Positions 41,533-50,912 are shown, counted from the first letter of the stretch. The stretch: DNA of 64,000 nt from Gallaecimonas pentaromativorans (GCF_003751625.1 NZ_RJUL01000001.1:112253-176252); one strand, 5' to 3'. Made by a program: numbers and translations. The notes: generated by a model not told the origin, from the sequence alone.

Positions 41533-42561
41533 ATGGCGACAGCGCAACAAGAGGTATCGGTAGATCTGGCGCTACAAGGCGGTGGCTCCCACGGCGCCTT
41601 TACCTGGGGCGTGCTGGACAGGTTGCTGCAGGAACAATGGCTGACCATAGAAGGCATTTCCGGCACTTCCGCCGGGGCCATGAACGCGGCGGTACTGGTG
41701 GACGGCTACGCCGAAGAGGGCCGGGTGGGTGCCCGGCGAAAATTACACCAGTTCTGGCGGATGGTGGCCAACGCCGCCATGTTCAGCCCCATTCAGCGCA
41801 CCCCGCTCAATGTGCTGCTGGGCAGTTGGTCGCTGGAGAACTCGCCGGCCTACCAGCTGATGGACATGACCGCCCGCATGCTATCGCCTTACGATCTCAA
41901 CCCCTACGGCGGCAACCCGTTGGCGATGATCCTCGACAACTGCCTGGATTTCGAGCGTATCGCCAATGGCCCCATCAAGCTTTTTATCAGCGCCACCAAC
42001 GTGCACACCGGCGCCGGCAAGGTGTTTCGCCAAGAGCAAATGAGCACCGCTGTGCTGCTGGCCTCGGCCTGCCTGCCCACCCTCTATCACGCCGTGGAAA
42101 TAGACGGTGAATATTACTGGGACGGCGGCTACTCCGGTAACCCAACCCTTGGCCCGCTGATGCTGGGCTCAAGCGCCAACGACACCATTTTGGTACAGAT
42201 AAACCCGGTGCTGCGCGATGAGATCCCCACCACCGCCCACGCCATCACCAACCGCATCAACGAGGTGTCTTTTAACGCCGGGCTTTTAAAAGAGCTGCGG
42301 ATGATCGCTTTTTTACGGCGCAGCATCTGCTCGCAATTCCAGGAGGGCAACCGCTGGGCCACCATGCGCATGCACCGCATCACCACCGACATGATGCTCA
42401 AGCTCGACTACTCCTCCAAGCTCAACGCCGAATGGTCTTTCCTAGTGGTGCTAAGAGACGAGGGGCGCCGCGCCGCCGAGCAGTTTTTGACCGAACACGG
42501 CCACCGCATCGGCAAGGAAGCCACCCTGGATCTGGACGCCATGCTGCCCAGCCATGAATAA
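41533..42561 (+). CDS. Patatin-like phospholipase family protein
   Basis: A 342-residue soluble patatin-fold hydrolase. The oxyanion loop is LQGGGSHGAFTWG (about 13-25), the nucleophile Ser lies in GISGTSAGAMN, and the dyad Asp is in DGGYSGNPTLGPL. No signal peptide is present. Enzymes of this group hydrolyse phospholipids or other acyl esters; the substrate is not evident. The open frame extends 16 codons upstream, but GGAGGA eight bases before ATG 41533 decides the start. Transcribed divergently from the argD-like gene. Confidence 0.88.
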   Translation: MATAQQEVSVDLALQGGGSHGAFTWGVLDRLLQEQWLTIEGISGTSAGAMNAAVLVDGYAEEGRVGARRKLHQFWRMVANAAMFSPIQRTPLNVLLGSWSLENSPAYQLMDMTARMLSPYDLNPYGGNPLAMILDNCLDFERIANGPIKLFISATNVHTGAGKVFRQEQMSTAVLLASACLPTLYHAVEIDGEYYWDGGYSGNPTLGPLMLGSSANDTILVQINPVLRDEIPTTAHAITNRINEVSFNAGLLKELRMIAFLRRSICSQFQEGNRWATMRMHRITTDMMLKLDYSSKLNAEWSFLVVLRDEGRRAAEQFLTEHGHRIGKEATLDLDAMLPSHE

Positions 42562-42640
42562 ACAAGGGGGCGGTTCCCACTGCATCAATTGTCACCCAGC
42601 TTGGGTAAGGTAGACAAAACACCCCGGACAAGGACCCCCG

Positions 42641-43852
42641 ATGCTGCGCTACCTACTGCTTACCTGCCTGGCCCTTGGCGGCTGCCAATCGGCCCCCAAA
42701 GTACCGGCCCAGGTGGGGCCACGGCCCTTTTATCTGGTCGATGACATGAGCCCTGGCCCCCTTAAAGACCGCCTGGAGCAGTGCCGCACAGGGCCTTTTT
42801 ATCGCAGCGATTTCGTGTTTGGCCACCGCGGCGCGCCGCTGCAATTTCCCGAGCACACCCAAGAGGCCTACCAGGCCGGGGCCGTAATGGGGGCCGGCAC
42901 CCTCGAATGCGACGTCACCTTTACCAAAGACAAAGAGCTGGTGTGCCGCCACAGCCAGTGCGATCTGGCCACCACCACCAATGTGCTGCTCATCCCCGAC
43001 CTTGCCGCCAAATGCTCGGTCCCCTTTACCCCGGCAAACGGCGACCAGCCTGCCCAAGCGCAGTGCTGCACCAGCGATTTCACCCTCGCCGAATTCAAGC
43101 GCCTTAAAGGCAAGATGGACGGCTTTAACCCCAGAGCCCAAACCCCGGCCCAGTACCTCTTGGGCTCCCCGGGTTGGCGCACCGACCTATACAGCCAGAC
43201 CGGCACCCTGACGACCCTCAAAGACAGCATCGCGCTTTTTAAAAAGCTCGGCGTCAAACAAACCCCCGAGCTCAAGGCGCCCATGGTGAGGATGCCCTTT
43301 AACGGCATGACCCAGCAGGCCTACGCCCAAAAACTCATCGACACCTTTGTCGACGCCGGCATCGACCCCAAAGACGTCTTCCCCCAGTCCTTTAACCTTG
43401 AAGACATCCGCTACTGGCTCAAAGCCGCCCCAGCCTTTGGCAAACAAGGGGTCTTTCTTGACGAGCGGGACGAGCAACCGGGTTTTGACCCCATGAACGC
43501 CGCCAGTTGGCAGCCTTCCATGGCCGAGCTAAAGGCAGAAGGGGTGAATATCCTGGCGCCGCCACTGTGGATGCTGGTGACCCTGGACGAGAACGGCCAA
43601 ATCGTCCCCTCTGCCTATGCCAAGGCGGCCAAGGCCGCCGGCCTTGACATCATCACCTGGAGCTTTGAGCGGTCAGGGCCCCTGGCCGGGGGTGGCGGCT
43701 GGTATTACCAAAGTATTGCAAAAGCCATCCACAAGGACGGCGACCGAATGACGCTTTTAGACGTGCTGGCCCGCCAGGTAGGGGTGAGAGCCATCTTCAG
43801 CGACTGGCCCGGCACCGTCACCTACTACGCCAACTGCATGGGCCTTGACTGA
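42641..43852 (+). CDS. Glycerophosphodiester phosphodiesterase-family lipoprotein
   Basis: A 403-residue lipoprotein: signal peptide with lipobox LGGC and lipidated Cys15. The mature part has the GDPD catalytic entry [18 protein letters not shown] and the metal-binding [19 protein letters not shown]. Such enzymes split glycerophosphodiesters into glycerol 3-phosphate and an alcohol. It carries more Cys (for example CRHSQCD and AQCCTSDF) and a longer insertion than GlpQ, so substrate may differ. AAGGA precedes the ATG. Confidence 0.87.
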   Translation: MLRYLLLTCLALGGCQSAPKVPAQVGPRPFYLVDDMSPGPLKDRLEQCRTGPFYRSDFVFGHRGAPLQFPEHTQEAYQAGAVMGAGTLECDVTFTKDKELVCRHSQCDLATTTNVLLIPDLAAKCSVPFTPANGDQPAQAQCCTSDFTLAEFKRLKGKMDGFNPRAQTPAQYLLGSPGWRTDLYSQTGTLTTLKDSIALFKKLGVKQTPELKAPMVRMPFNGMTQQAYAQKLIDTFVDAGIDPKDVFPQSFNLEDIRYWLKAAPAFGKQGVFLDERDEQPGFDPMNAASWQPSMAELKAEGVNILAPPLWMLVTLDENGQIVPSAYAKAAKAAGLDIITWSFERSGPLAGGGGWYYQSIAKAIHKDGDRMTLLDVLARQVGVRAIFSDWPGTVTYYANCMGLD

Positions 43853-43914
43853 AAGCCACTAGCCCGCCGCCCGGTCCTTTGTGCTTGCCCCTTACTCACA
43901 ACACGGGAGGCAAG

Positions 43915-44259
43915 ATGAAAACCCTCACCATGGCGGCCCTGGCCCTTGGCCTGCTGTCACCCCTCGCCCTCGCCGACCCTGGCAACAACCAGGGCCGGCG
44001 AAGCGGCGGCACCCCCATTTATGTCACCAGCCAGGGCTTGTACTTCGACACCTTTGCCGCCGTCGATGCCCTGCCCGGCTCAGGCCGGTTCCAACAACTG
44101 ATTATGGGCGCCGATGGCGCCCAAACCGAGTTTGGCCCCGGCGATGTGGGCTACCTTGGCGGCCGCTGGTGGATAGATCTCAACGGCAACGGCCAGATGG
44201 ACCAAGAAGATATGTACTTCCTGTGCCCACTGCTTGGCCCAGGCCGCAGCGAGCCGTAA
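43915..44259 (+). CDS. Small exported protein of unknown function
   Basis: A 114-residue precursor with a clear signal peptide (core TMAALALGLLSPLALA, cleavage near residue 19). The mature 95 residues start DPGNNQGRR and contain a C-terminal DLNGNGQMDQED loop that resembles an EF-hand-like calcium site. I recognise no family. GGGAGG before ATG 43915 supports this start over an upstream ATG 12 codons earlier. It follows the GDPD lipoprotein gene by 62 bases on the same strand. Confidence 0.65.
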   Translation: MKTLTMAALALGLLSPLALADPGNNQGRRSGGTPIYVTSQGLYFDTFAAVDALPGSGRFQQLIMGADGAQTEFGPGDVGYLGGRWWIDLNGNGQMDQEDMYFLCPLLGPGRSEP

Positions 44260-44285
44260 ATATCAAGGGCCTGCCAAGGCCCTTT

Positions 44286-45020
44286 TCAATGGGTAGCAAA
44301 GCGGGCGTAGATGGGGTTGTGGTCGGAGATCACGTCGGTGTCGATGGCAATTGCCGCTTCCAAGGTCAGGCCACGGTAGAAGATGAAATCCAGGGGCAGG
44401 CGGAACATGCTTTTGATGTGGTGGGGGTTTTCCATCACCGCCTGGGTTAGCCCTAACTCCTTGGCAAAGGCGGCCAGGTAGCCGTTTCGTTTGTGGTTCC
44501 AGACATTAAAATCCCCTGCCACCACCATGGGCCCGCTGTGGTGATGCAAGCGCCCGCGAAGCTCCTCCATCTCCGCCCAAAAACGCCGGTGATGCACAAA
44601 GTTCACCGCATGCACGTTGGCCACCAGCAGCGGCCGGCCGTCAGGGAGCCGGTGCCAACTGAGCATGGCGCTTTTGTGGGTGGCAAAGCGCAGCTCGCGG
44701 CTGTGGCTAAGCAAGGGCTCAAGCTCACTGAAATGGCAGTTCGAGGCGGTCAGCACCCCGTATTGGTGGGAGGCGGTCTGGATGTTGGGGGCCATGGCGT
44801 AGGAAAGGCCGGCCAGGTTGATGCGCTGGCCAAGGGGCAGCTTGGCCTCCTGGAGCAGCAACATGGCCGAAGGGTACTGGTGCACCAGGCTCCACAGCCG
44901 ATATTGAAAGCGCCTATCCAGAGTTTTCTTTTGGGTGTTCCAGCAAAGCACCCCAAAGCTCTGCTCCAGATGAGTATCTTGGTGGCAAAGGTGCTGAGGC
45001 AACGACAAGGGCTTTAGCAT
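44286..45020 (-). CDS. Endonuclease/exonuclease/phosphatase family protein
   Basis: A protein of about 244 residues with the EEP fold signatures in order: LCWNTQKK, LLLQEAKL (metal Glu), NVHAVNF, VVAGDFNVWN (catalytic Asp-x-Asn), DFIFYRGL and a C-terminal SDHNPIYARF (catalytic Asp-His). The family includes DNA-repair nucleases, sphingomyelinases and other phosphodiesterases; the short sequence without signal peptide cannot be assigned further. The start is uncertain: ATG 45020 opens MLKPLSLPQH, while the frame is open to a TTG at 45071. Confidence 0.82.
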   Translation of the reverse strand: MLKPLSLPQHLCHQDTHLEQSFGVLCWNTQKKTLDRRFQYRLWSLVHQYPSAMLLLQEAKLPLGQRINLAGLSYAMAPNIQTASHQYGVLTASNCHFSELEPLLSHSRELRFATHKSAMLSWHRLPDGRPLLVANVHAVNFVHHRRFWAEMEELRGRLHHHSGPMVVAGDFNVWNHKRNGYLAAFAKELGLTQAVMENPHHIKSMFRLPLDFIFYRGLTLEAAIAIDTDVISDHNPIYARFATH

Positions 45021-45213
45021 ACCGGACCCAAAAACGCGGGAAGTGGCATTAATCCTAACACCGGCCGCCAAAAGCCGCGCCTGACCTGACGCAATTCTCT
45101 GTTGCTTTACTCAGGGTATTTTTCAACCACCTCCAGGTGCAAAGCCCGGTTCTGTGATACCTTTGACTACTTAAGGAAAACGTGAACATCTGGCATAGGT
45201 AAAAGGATTTATT

Positions 45214-45540
45214 ATGCTGCTCCCTCTCGTTATCGGCTCTATCGCCCCCTTGTTGATGAACCAAGGCGTCGACATTGCCTATCGCGCCGAAACCCTCGAC
45301 GCAACTGGCGCCCCTCAGTACCAGGAATTTACCGCTCGCTCAGCGCGCTGCGAGCTTAAAGTGCTGGCCTGGGACACACTCAGCCGCCCTACCCCCAACC
45401 GCCTTGCCTACCAGGGCAATGTGCGTTTCAGCGTCAACGGCTGGCAATACAGCAGCGACAGCCTGGACGTGGAAAGCCCCCAAGGCCTTTATGACTGCAC
45501 CTACAGTGCGCCAGCGGTTAAAGCGAGGATGGGTGAATAA
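45214..45540 (+). CDS. Hypothetical small protein
   Basis: A 108-residue protein that I do not recognise. A short hydrophobic N-terminus (MLLPLVIGSIAPLLM) may be a signal or anchor. The rest is predicted beta-rich, with two Cys (in SARCELK and LYDCTYSA) that could form a disulfide if exported. AAAAGGA eight bases before the ATG supports translation. It stands alone between divergently and co-directionally placed genes and has no functional context. Confidence 0.55.
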   Translation: MLLPLVIGSIAPLLMNQGVDIAYRAETLDATGAPQYQEFTARSARCELKVLAWDTLSRPTPNRLAYQGNVRFSVNGWQYSSDSLDVESPQGLYDCTYSAPAVKARMGE

Positions 45541-45653
45541 ATTGTGGCGCCGGTCACAAAAAAAAATCTCCAGAAACACATGAACCAGCGACTCTGATAA
45601 AACAAAAGCGCTTGAAATAACTGATATTTCGTTTCTGATAAGGATATCTCTTC

Positions 45654-46151
45654 ATGAAAAAAAGACTATTGGGTCTTGCTATTGGTTTGTCTTGCCTACC
45701 CACCCTCTCCTTTGCCGACATGCATTTCTCCGTCGGAACAGGCTATCCCTTTTTTGTCGTCCCAGAGCTTTCTTATGGTACCGCTGACGATCAAAATCGT
45801 TGGTACCTAAATGGAAAGTTTGGTGTGACAGGAGGCGCATCTCTTGGGTTTGAGCACGCCCTGGATGGCGAGAAACACCACGCCATAGGCGTAGTGGGTG
45901 GTGCTTTGGGCATAAGAAATGGCCATACTTTCTGCAAAGAGGGTCAAAACGCTGGAGAGGCATTTGTTTGTATTTTTGCCACGGGTTTTGACTGGGAAGT
46001 GGTAAACGGTGTCGGCCTGACCTACAGCTACAACTTCAAGGGTCTTAATAACAGGGGCTTTCGCATTCGCTTTGAAGGGGGCTTTGGCGAAGGCAGCAGA
46101 AGTCACAAATCAAAGGGTAGCGGTAGCGTGATACTAAGCTACCAGTTCTAA
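45654..46151 (+). CDS. Putative small outer-membrane beta-barrel protein
   Basis: A 165-residue precursor with a signal peptide (MKKRLLGLAIGLSCLPTLSFA, cleavage after residue 21). The mature protein alternates aromatic and polar residues, is rich in Gly, and ends in SVILSYQF; a C-terminal Phe after alternating hydrophobic residues is the usual outer-membrane barrel signal. Length fits an eight-stranded barrel. Base composition is visibly poorer in G+C than the flanking genes, suggesting recent acquisition or relaxed selection. The family was not recognised. A terminator follows. Confidence 0.65.
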   Translation: MKKRLLGLAIGLSCLPTLSFADMHFSVGTGYPFFVVPELSYGTADDQNRWYLNGKFGVTGGASLGFEHALDGEKHHAIGVVGGALGIRNGHTFCKEGQNAGEAFVCIFATGFDWEVVNGVGLTYSYNFKGLNNRGFRIRFEGGFGEGSRSHKSKGSGSVILSYQF

Positions 46152-46153
46152 AT

Positions 46154-46177
46154 AAAGCCGCCCAAGGGCGGCTTTTT
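46154..46177. terminator. Bidirectional terminator between the barrel protein and the dioxygenase-like gene
   Basis: AAAGCCGCCC (46154-46163) pairs with GGGCGGCTTT (46166-46175) around a very short loop, with T-run on the right and A/T on the left. It separates two convergent genes; the minus-strand stop codon begins at its right edge. Confidence 0.85.
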
Positions 46178-47070
46178 CAGCTGATTTGAATGGTTTTAAA
46201 GGCAAGCAGCGAGCCGTCTTCGTTTTGTTGCCACTCGAAGAGGTAGTCGTCGTAATCACTGCCATAAACGGTGTCGCGGCCACTGGCAAGGGTGGTGTCC
46301 TGGATGCCTCGGCTGGCGTAATCGCTTTGGGTGGTGCAGATATTGGCGGTCAGGGCGTCGGGGAAGCAAAACTGGGAGACCAGCTCTTGGTTGCCGTTGC
46401 TGGTGATTTTGAAATGGATATGGATGGTGCGGCTCGAATACCAGCCGGGAAAGCAGCTTTTAAAATTGACCCGGCCGCTGCTGTCGGTCACCTGGTAGCC
46501 GCGAAACCATTTCGATTGCAGCGCTTCGCGGTCGTTGTCGCTACAAAAGGCACTGTTAAATTGTTGCCCGCCGTCGTCGGCATCGCTGGTGTCGCCAGAG
46601 TAAATCCCCGCCACGTCACAGTGCCACACCTCCACTTCCAGCCCGGAGACCGGGTTGCAGTCGCTGTCAATAACCTGCAGGCAAAGCTGCATCGGCAAGC
46701 CATCCAGGCCCTCTGAAATATCGTCGAGACTACCAACGCTGAAGTAACAGGGCCCCTGGGTAAGGGTGCCGGTCAAGGCCAGGGCGCAGGCACTGGCACT
46801 GTCAAAGAGGCTGTCGTCAGGGAAATTGGCGGTCAGGGCGCTGGTGCCGCCGCTGGCCCAGCTGTAGCTGAGGTCGAGATCCGAGCCGGTGCCTGTTGAG
46901 CCGGTGCTGCCCGTTGAACCGCTGTTGCTGCTGTCGGTCCTGGTAACAGTAGTGTCGCTTGAATCTGACGAGCAGCCGCTCAAGGTCCAAAACGGCAAGG
47001 TAACGGTGGCCGCGCCCAGGCCGGTCAGTACGGTTCTGCGGCTCAGCGGCCGCTTGTTGTGATGACTCAT
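46177..47070 (-). CDS. Intradiol ring-cleavage dioxygenase-like protein with Tat-type signal
   Basis: A 297-residue protein. It starts MSHHNKRPLSRRTVLTGLG; the RR motif plus hydrophobic core and LSGC suggest Tat export and possibly lipidation. A low-complexity Ser/Thr/Gly/Asp linker (about 40-70) follows. The C-terminal domain resembles protocatechuate dioxygenase-type intradiol enzymes: MQLCLQVIDSDCNPVSGLEVEVWHCDVAGIYSGD, and the iron ligands would be Tyr in GIYSG, Tyr in GWYSS and the two His of TIHIHFK. Secreted relatives exist with unknown substrates. GGAGG before ATG 47070 sets the start; the frame is open 11 codons further upstream. Confidence 0.85.
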   Translation of the reverse strand: MSHHNKRPLSRRTVLTGLGAATVTLPFWTLSGCSSDSSDTTVTRTDSSNSGSTGSTGSTGTGSDLDLSYSWASGGTSALTANFPDDSLFDSASACALALTGTLTQGPCYFSVGSLDDISEGLDGLPMQLCLQVIDSDCNPVSGLEVEVWHCDVAGIYSGDTSDADDGGQQFNSAFCSDNDREALQSKWFRGYQVTDSSGRVNFKSCFPGWYSSRTIHIHFKITSNGNQELVSQFCFPDALTANICTTQSDYASRGIQDTTLASGRDTVYGSDYDDYLFEWQQNEDGSLLAFKTIQIS

Positions 47071-47170
47071 GGTGTCCTCCGGCGGTTTGTTAACGCAATG
47101 CAAAAACCTGTCAATCGGAGGTTAGAGAGAAGGCTGGGAAAAAACCTGACAAAGAATAAGGAGAGCGGGC

Positions 47171-48028
47171 TCAGTTAAGAGCCATGCGGGCAAGAGCCCT
47201 TAACCTTGCACTATCGCGCACCGCCCAGCGCAGCACCTTAGCACTGCCATGAATGCCCCGGCGCACCCAGCGGCGCTTGGACTCGCTCATATCGACCGCC
47301 AAGGCTTCGGCGGCCCAGCCAGGCAGCAGGTCACAGCCGCCAGCCATAAACAGCGCCAACACCGGGGAGAGATGCGGCGCGCCATCCAGACCGCCTCGCA
47401 ACAGATCGCGAACGGTGCGGGTCCGCTCATCCACTTTTAAAAGCGGCCGCATTGCTTCTAGGTACTCGGCCACCTGGCGGCTACTTTTAGGCACCGACCT
47501 TGCCCCTAAAAGCTCGGCGGTACGGGCGGCCTCTTGGTAGTAGCGGTCTTGCTGATCAAGGCTCAAGGGGCCTTTATAGCGAAGGTAGGCGGCCAGAAAG
47601 CTCGACACCTCAGTGACATGCACCCAGGTCAGCAATTGCGGAGAGTTGGCGCTGTAAGGCTGGCCATAAGGGCAGATGCCGCTAACCTTGCCGTGAATGC
47701 GCTTAACCTGCTCGATAAGAGCCAGGGCTTGGTCTTCACTGGCAAAGGAAGTGGCGGCGATAAAACGAGCGGTGCGGCGCAAGCGCCCCAGCATGTCTTG
47801 GCGAAAATTGGAGTGGTCCCACACCCCGGCCAGGGTACGCGGTTCCATCATCTGCAGCAGCAGCGCCGCGATACCGCCACAGAGCATGGAGGTAAAATCG
47901 CCGTGGACCTGCCAGACCATAGACTCAGGCCCGTAAAGCCCAGGGTCGTGCTTGGGGTGATGGTAATCCACCCCGCCAATGGCAAGGCCGGTCAGGCTCA
48001 GTACCTGTTTTTCGATCAGCTGGCGCAT
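47171..48028 (-). CDS. MpaB-like oxygenase family protein (DUF2236)
   Basis: A 285-residue protein of the DUF2236/MpaB family, recognised from VWQVHGDFTSMLCGGIAALLLQMMEPRTLAGVWDHSNF and the YSANSPQLLTWVHVTEVSSFL segment. Family members include a fungal membrane-bound oxygenase of mycophenolic acid synthesis and latex-clearing protein Lcp, which bind haem; the exact role here is unknown. GTG at 48031 and ATG at 48028 are both acceptable starts behind GAGGTAGGG. Divergent from the amidase gene. Confidence 0.82.
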   Translation of the reverse strand: MRQLIEKQVLSLTGLAIGGVDYHHPKHDPGLYGPESMVWQVHGDFTSMLCGGIAALLLQMMEPRTLAGVWDHSNFRQDMLGRLRRTARFIAATSFASEDQALALIEQVKRIHGKVSGICPYGQPYSANSPQLLTWVHVTEVSSFLAAYLRYKGPLSLDQQDRYYQEAARTAELLGARSVPKSSRQVAEYLEAMRPLLKVDERTRTVRDLLRGGLDGAPHLSPVLALFMAGGCDLLPGWAAEALAVDMSESKRRWVRRGIHGSAKVLRWAVRDSARLRALARMALN

Positions 48029-48158
48029 CACTGCCCTACCTCGGATATGCTCGCCACAGCCTACCCTAAAGCCTGGCCAACCTTAATAAAAACAAGCCAT
48101 TGCTTGGGCAGATTGGCGCTTTTCTCCTAGCATGGAAAAAACATTCAAGGACTTTGCC

Positions 48159-49052
48159 ATGAGGTTATGGCTGTTAAGCCTGCTGCTGACCGGCTGCACC
48201 GGCCTGCCCATCAGTCAGATGCCTGCCAAAAGTTATAACGACAGGGTGCAGTTTCTGGTGCTGCATTTTACCGCCGAGGATTTTGCCGGCTCGGTCGGCG
48301 ACCTGGCCAAGGGCGATTATGTCTCCAGCCACTATCTGGTGCCCGAATCTGGCGACCCCAGCTACCCCTACGGCACGCTCAAAATATTCCAACTGGTGGA
48401 TGAAAACCAGCGGGCCTGGCATGCCGGCGCCAGCGACTGGCAGGGCCGCAGCAACCTTAACGACACCGCCATCGGCATCGAAATTGTCAACGTGCCCCAG
48501 TGCGATCCGCCCCCTTATCCTCAAGGCATCATCCTGCGCCACTGCGACTACCCACCCTTTGATAAAGCGCAAATCGCCTTGGTAACGGCCCTGGCCCAAG
48601 ACATCCTCAAGCGCCACCCGGACATCGGCCCCACCCAGGTGGTGGGCCACGCCGACATTGCCCCGCTTCGCAAGGACGACCCCGGCCCGCGCTTTCCCTG
48701 GCACCAGCTTTACTTAAGCGGCGTTGGCGCCTGGTACGACGCCGATACCCAATCGCGCTTCCACCAGCTGTTCGACCAACGCTTACCGTCCACCTTGTTG
48801 ATGCAAAAGGCCTTTAACGCCTACGGCTACGCCCTGGAGCCCAGCGGCCAACTAGATACCCTGAGCCAGGCAGTGGTGACCATGTTCCAAATGCACTTTC
48901 GCCCCAGCCGTTATGATGGCGTCTGGGACAGCGACACCGCTGCCTGCCTCTTTGCCTTGTTGGAGAAGTATTTTCCCGAGCGGGCCGAGGCGCTGATGGC
49001 CCAGTACCGCCAAGAGCCGCTGCAAACTACGCCGTCCACGTCCAAAAAATAA
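48159..49052 (+). CDS. N-acetylmuramoyl-L-alanine amidase, AmiD-like lipoprotein
   Basis: A 297-residue lipoprotein: signal peptide ending LLTGC. The amidase_2 domain has the zinc His in VLHFTAED, GIEIVN, and VVGHADIAPLRKDDPGPRFPW with the second His and Asp. A peptidoglycan-binding-like domain occupies the last 80 residues (MQKAFNAYGYALEPSGQLDTLSQAVVTMFQMHFRPS). This is the layout of outer-membrane AmiD, which removes peptides from anhydro- and intact muropeptides and fits the anmK recycling path. AAGGA before ATG 48159 is preferred to an ATG nine codons upstream. Confidence 0.9.
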   Translation: MRLWLLSLLLTGCTGLPISQMPAKSYNDRVQFLVLHFTAEDFAGSVGDLAKGDYVSSHYLVPESGDPSYPYGTLKIFQLVDENQRAWHAGASDWQGRSNLNDTAIGIEIVNVPQCDPPPYPQGIILRHCDYPPFDKAQIALVTALAQDILKRHPDIGPTQVVGHADIAPLRKDDPGPRFPWHQLYLSGVGAWYDADTQSRFHQLFDQRLPSTLLMQKAFNAYGYALEPSGQLDTLSQAVVTMFQMHFRPSRYDGVWDSDTAACLFALLEKYFPERAEALMAQYRQEPLQTTPSTSKK

Positions 49053-49126
49053 TCACTAAGGCCTTGCATTGGCCATTAATTCGATCAAGTATTTGCTTAC
49101 TCAAGCATAAAGCAAGCACAACGCAA

Positions 49127-49549
49127 ATGTCTATTCATAGCGACGCCCTGTTGACGATCAACGCCCTTAATAGCCAGCTCACCAAGCAACTGGAACGGCG
49201 CTTAAGCCTGCACGGGCTCAGCTTTACCGAGCTGCAGGTAATGCAGCAGCTGGCCCGGGCGCCGCAAATGAGCCTGCGCCGTATCGACTTGGCCGAGCAA
49301 ACCGGCCTCAGCGCCTCGGGGGTCACCCGTCTGCTGCTGCCCATGGAAAAGCTGCACCTGGTGGAGCGAGAGGCCAACCCGCGGGATGCCAGGGTCAGTT
49401 TGGTCAGGCTGTCGGCCGCCGGGCAGCAGCGCCTGGCAGAAGCCGAAGCCACCTTCCATCAAAGCGCCGACGAGCTGCTGGGCACCTTGCCAGAGAGCGA
49501 CATCGTAGCGCTGACCGGCCTTTGCCAACGCCTGTTGGAGCGAAAATAA
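49127..49549 (+). CDS. MarR family transcriptional regulator
   Basis: A 140-residue winged-helix regulator. The recognition region is DLAEQTGLSASGVTRLLLPMEKLHLVEREANPRDARVSLVRLSAAG (helix-turn-helix plus wing with the usual DxR pattern). MarR dimers normally repress a neighbouring gene and release DNA on binding a small aromatic or drug-like ligand. The MATE transporter gene begins one base after its stop, so the pair probably forms a self-regulated efflux operon. ATG 49127 gives the standard length; the ribosome-binding site is weak. Confidence 0.9.
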   Translation: MSIHSDALLTINALNSQLTKQLERRLSLHGLSFTELQVMQQLARAPQMSLRRIDLAEQTGLSASGVTRLLLPMEKLHLVEREANPRDARVSLVRLSAAGQQRLAEAEATFHQSADELLGTLPESDIVALTGLCQRLLERK

Positions 49550-49550
49550 C

Positions 49551-50912
49551 ATGCGCGATCTGACCCAAGGCTCGGTAACAAAGCAAATCCTGGCCATGGC
49601 CCTGCCCATTACCGTCGGCATGGTGGTGCAGACCCTGTACTTGATGGTGGACCTGTACTTCGTTGCCAGCCTCGGCAGCACCGCCCTTGCCGGGGTGAAT
49701 GCCGCTTCCAACGTGATGATGCTGGTGATGGCGCTCACGCAAATGCTGAGTGTGGGCACCGTGGCCCTTATCGCCCGGGCCGTGGGCGCCAGGCAGACCG
49801 GCAATGCCAACCTGGTGTTCAACCAGGCGCTGTTGATAGCCCTGCTGCTCACCGCCCTCACCTTGGGCTTTGGCTATTGGGTAGCAGATACCTACATGGC
49901 GTCCCTTGCCGCCGACGCGCCGACCCGGCAAGCCGGCATCGTTTACCTGCACTGGTACCTGCCGGGGCTGGCGCTGATGTTTGTCAGCAGCGTGATGGGG
50001 GCCGCCCTTCGCGGCACCGGCATCGTCAAACCCACCATGGTGGTGCAGATGCTGACGGTGCTGGCCAATATCATCCTCACCCCCATCATGACCGCCGGCT
50101 GGCTGACCGGGTACCCGCTGGGGGTGATGGGGGCGGCCTTTTCCAGCACCCTGGCGGTGCTGGTGGGGGTGGTGCTATTGGCCTGGTATTTCCTGCGCTT
50201 AGAGCACCTGGTGAAACTCGATATTGCCCTGCTCAAACCCAACTTCGCGGTGTGGAAACAGCTTTTTAATATCGGCCTGCCCTCGGGGGGCGAGTTTTTA
50301 ATGCTGTTTGCCTCCACGGCGCTCAGTTACTGGGTTATCAAGGACTTTGGCAGCCAGGCTCAGGCCGCCTATGGGGTGGGCAGCCGGTTGATGCAGTTCT
50401 TCTTTATGCCGGCCATGGCGGTGTCCTTCGCGCTGCCGGCTATCGTCGGCCAGAACCTCGGCGCCGGCCAGGGAGGGCGTATCCGCGAGGCCCTCAACAA
50501 GGCACTGCTGATTGAAGTGGTGCTGATGACCTTCGCCATGTTGCTGTGCCAATGGCAGCCCCAGGCCCTGGCCGAGGTCTTTACCCAAGACCCTGCGGTA
50601 CTGGCCTTTGCCGAACAGTTTTTGGCCATCATCTCCTTTATCTTTGTGGCAAGCGGCATCAACTTTACCTGCTCCAGTTTCTTCCAGGGCATGGGTAACA
50701 CCTGGCCGGCACTGTTTACCGCCGCCAGCCGCCTGGCACTCTTTGCCGCCGGCGCCTTTTACCTGGCGCACCAGGGGGATTTTGCCCTAACGGAACTCTG
50801 GCATTGGTCGGTGTGGGTGGGCTTTATGCAAGCGGTGCTCAGTTATGTTTTGGCAAGACGCGAGATGGCCAGAAAACTGCCCACCCTGGTGCCGCTGGAT
50901 GCACAAGGCTGA
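49551..50912 (+). CDS. MATE family efflux transporter
   Basis: A 453-residue inner-membrane protein with about twelve predicted helices. The two pseudo-repeats begin near residue 10 (TKQILAMALPITVGMVVQTLYLMVDLYFVASLG) and near residue 235 (WKQLFNIGLPSGGEFLMLFASTALSYWVI), as in NorM-type transporters. These export cationic drugs, dyes or metabolites in exchange for Na+ or H+. It begins one base after the MarR gene, whose product likely controls it, and is followed by a strong terminator. Confidence 0.93.
   Translation: MRDLTQGSVTKQILAMALPITVGMVVQTLYLMVDLYFVASLGSTALAGVNAASNVMMLVMALTQMLSVGTVALIARAVGARQTGNANLVFNQALLIALLLTALTLGFGYWVADTYMASLAADAPTRQAGIVYLHWYLPGLALMFVSSVMGAALRGTGIVKPTMVVQMLTVLANIILTPIMTAGWLTGYPLGVMGAAFSSTLAVLVGVVLLAWYFLRLEHLVKLDIALLKPNFAVWKQLFNIGLPSGGEFLMLFASTALSYWVIKDFGSQAQAAYGVGSRLMQFFFMPAMAVSFALPAIVGQNLGAGQGGRIREALNKALLIEVVLMTFAMLLCQWQPQALAEVFTQDPAVLAFAEQFLAIISFIFVASGINFTCSSFFQGMGNTWPALFTAASRLALFAAGAFYLAHQGDFALTELWHWSVWVGFMQAVLSYVLARREMARKLPTLVPLDAQG

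Noticed and set aside
46860-46960. Short repeats resembling a CRISPR or microsatellite
   Set aside because: They encode the Ser/Thr/Gly linker of the dioxygenase-like protein; units are 9-15 bases and in frame, with no spacers.
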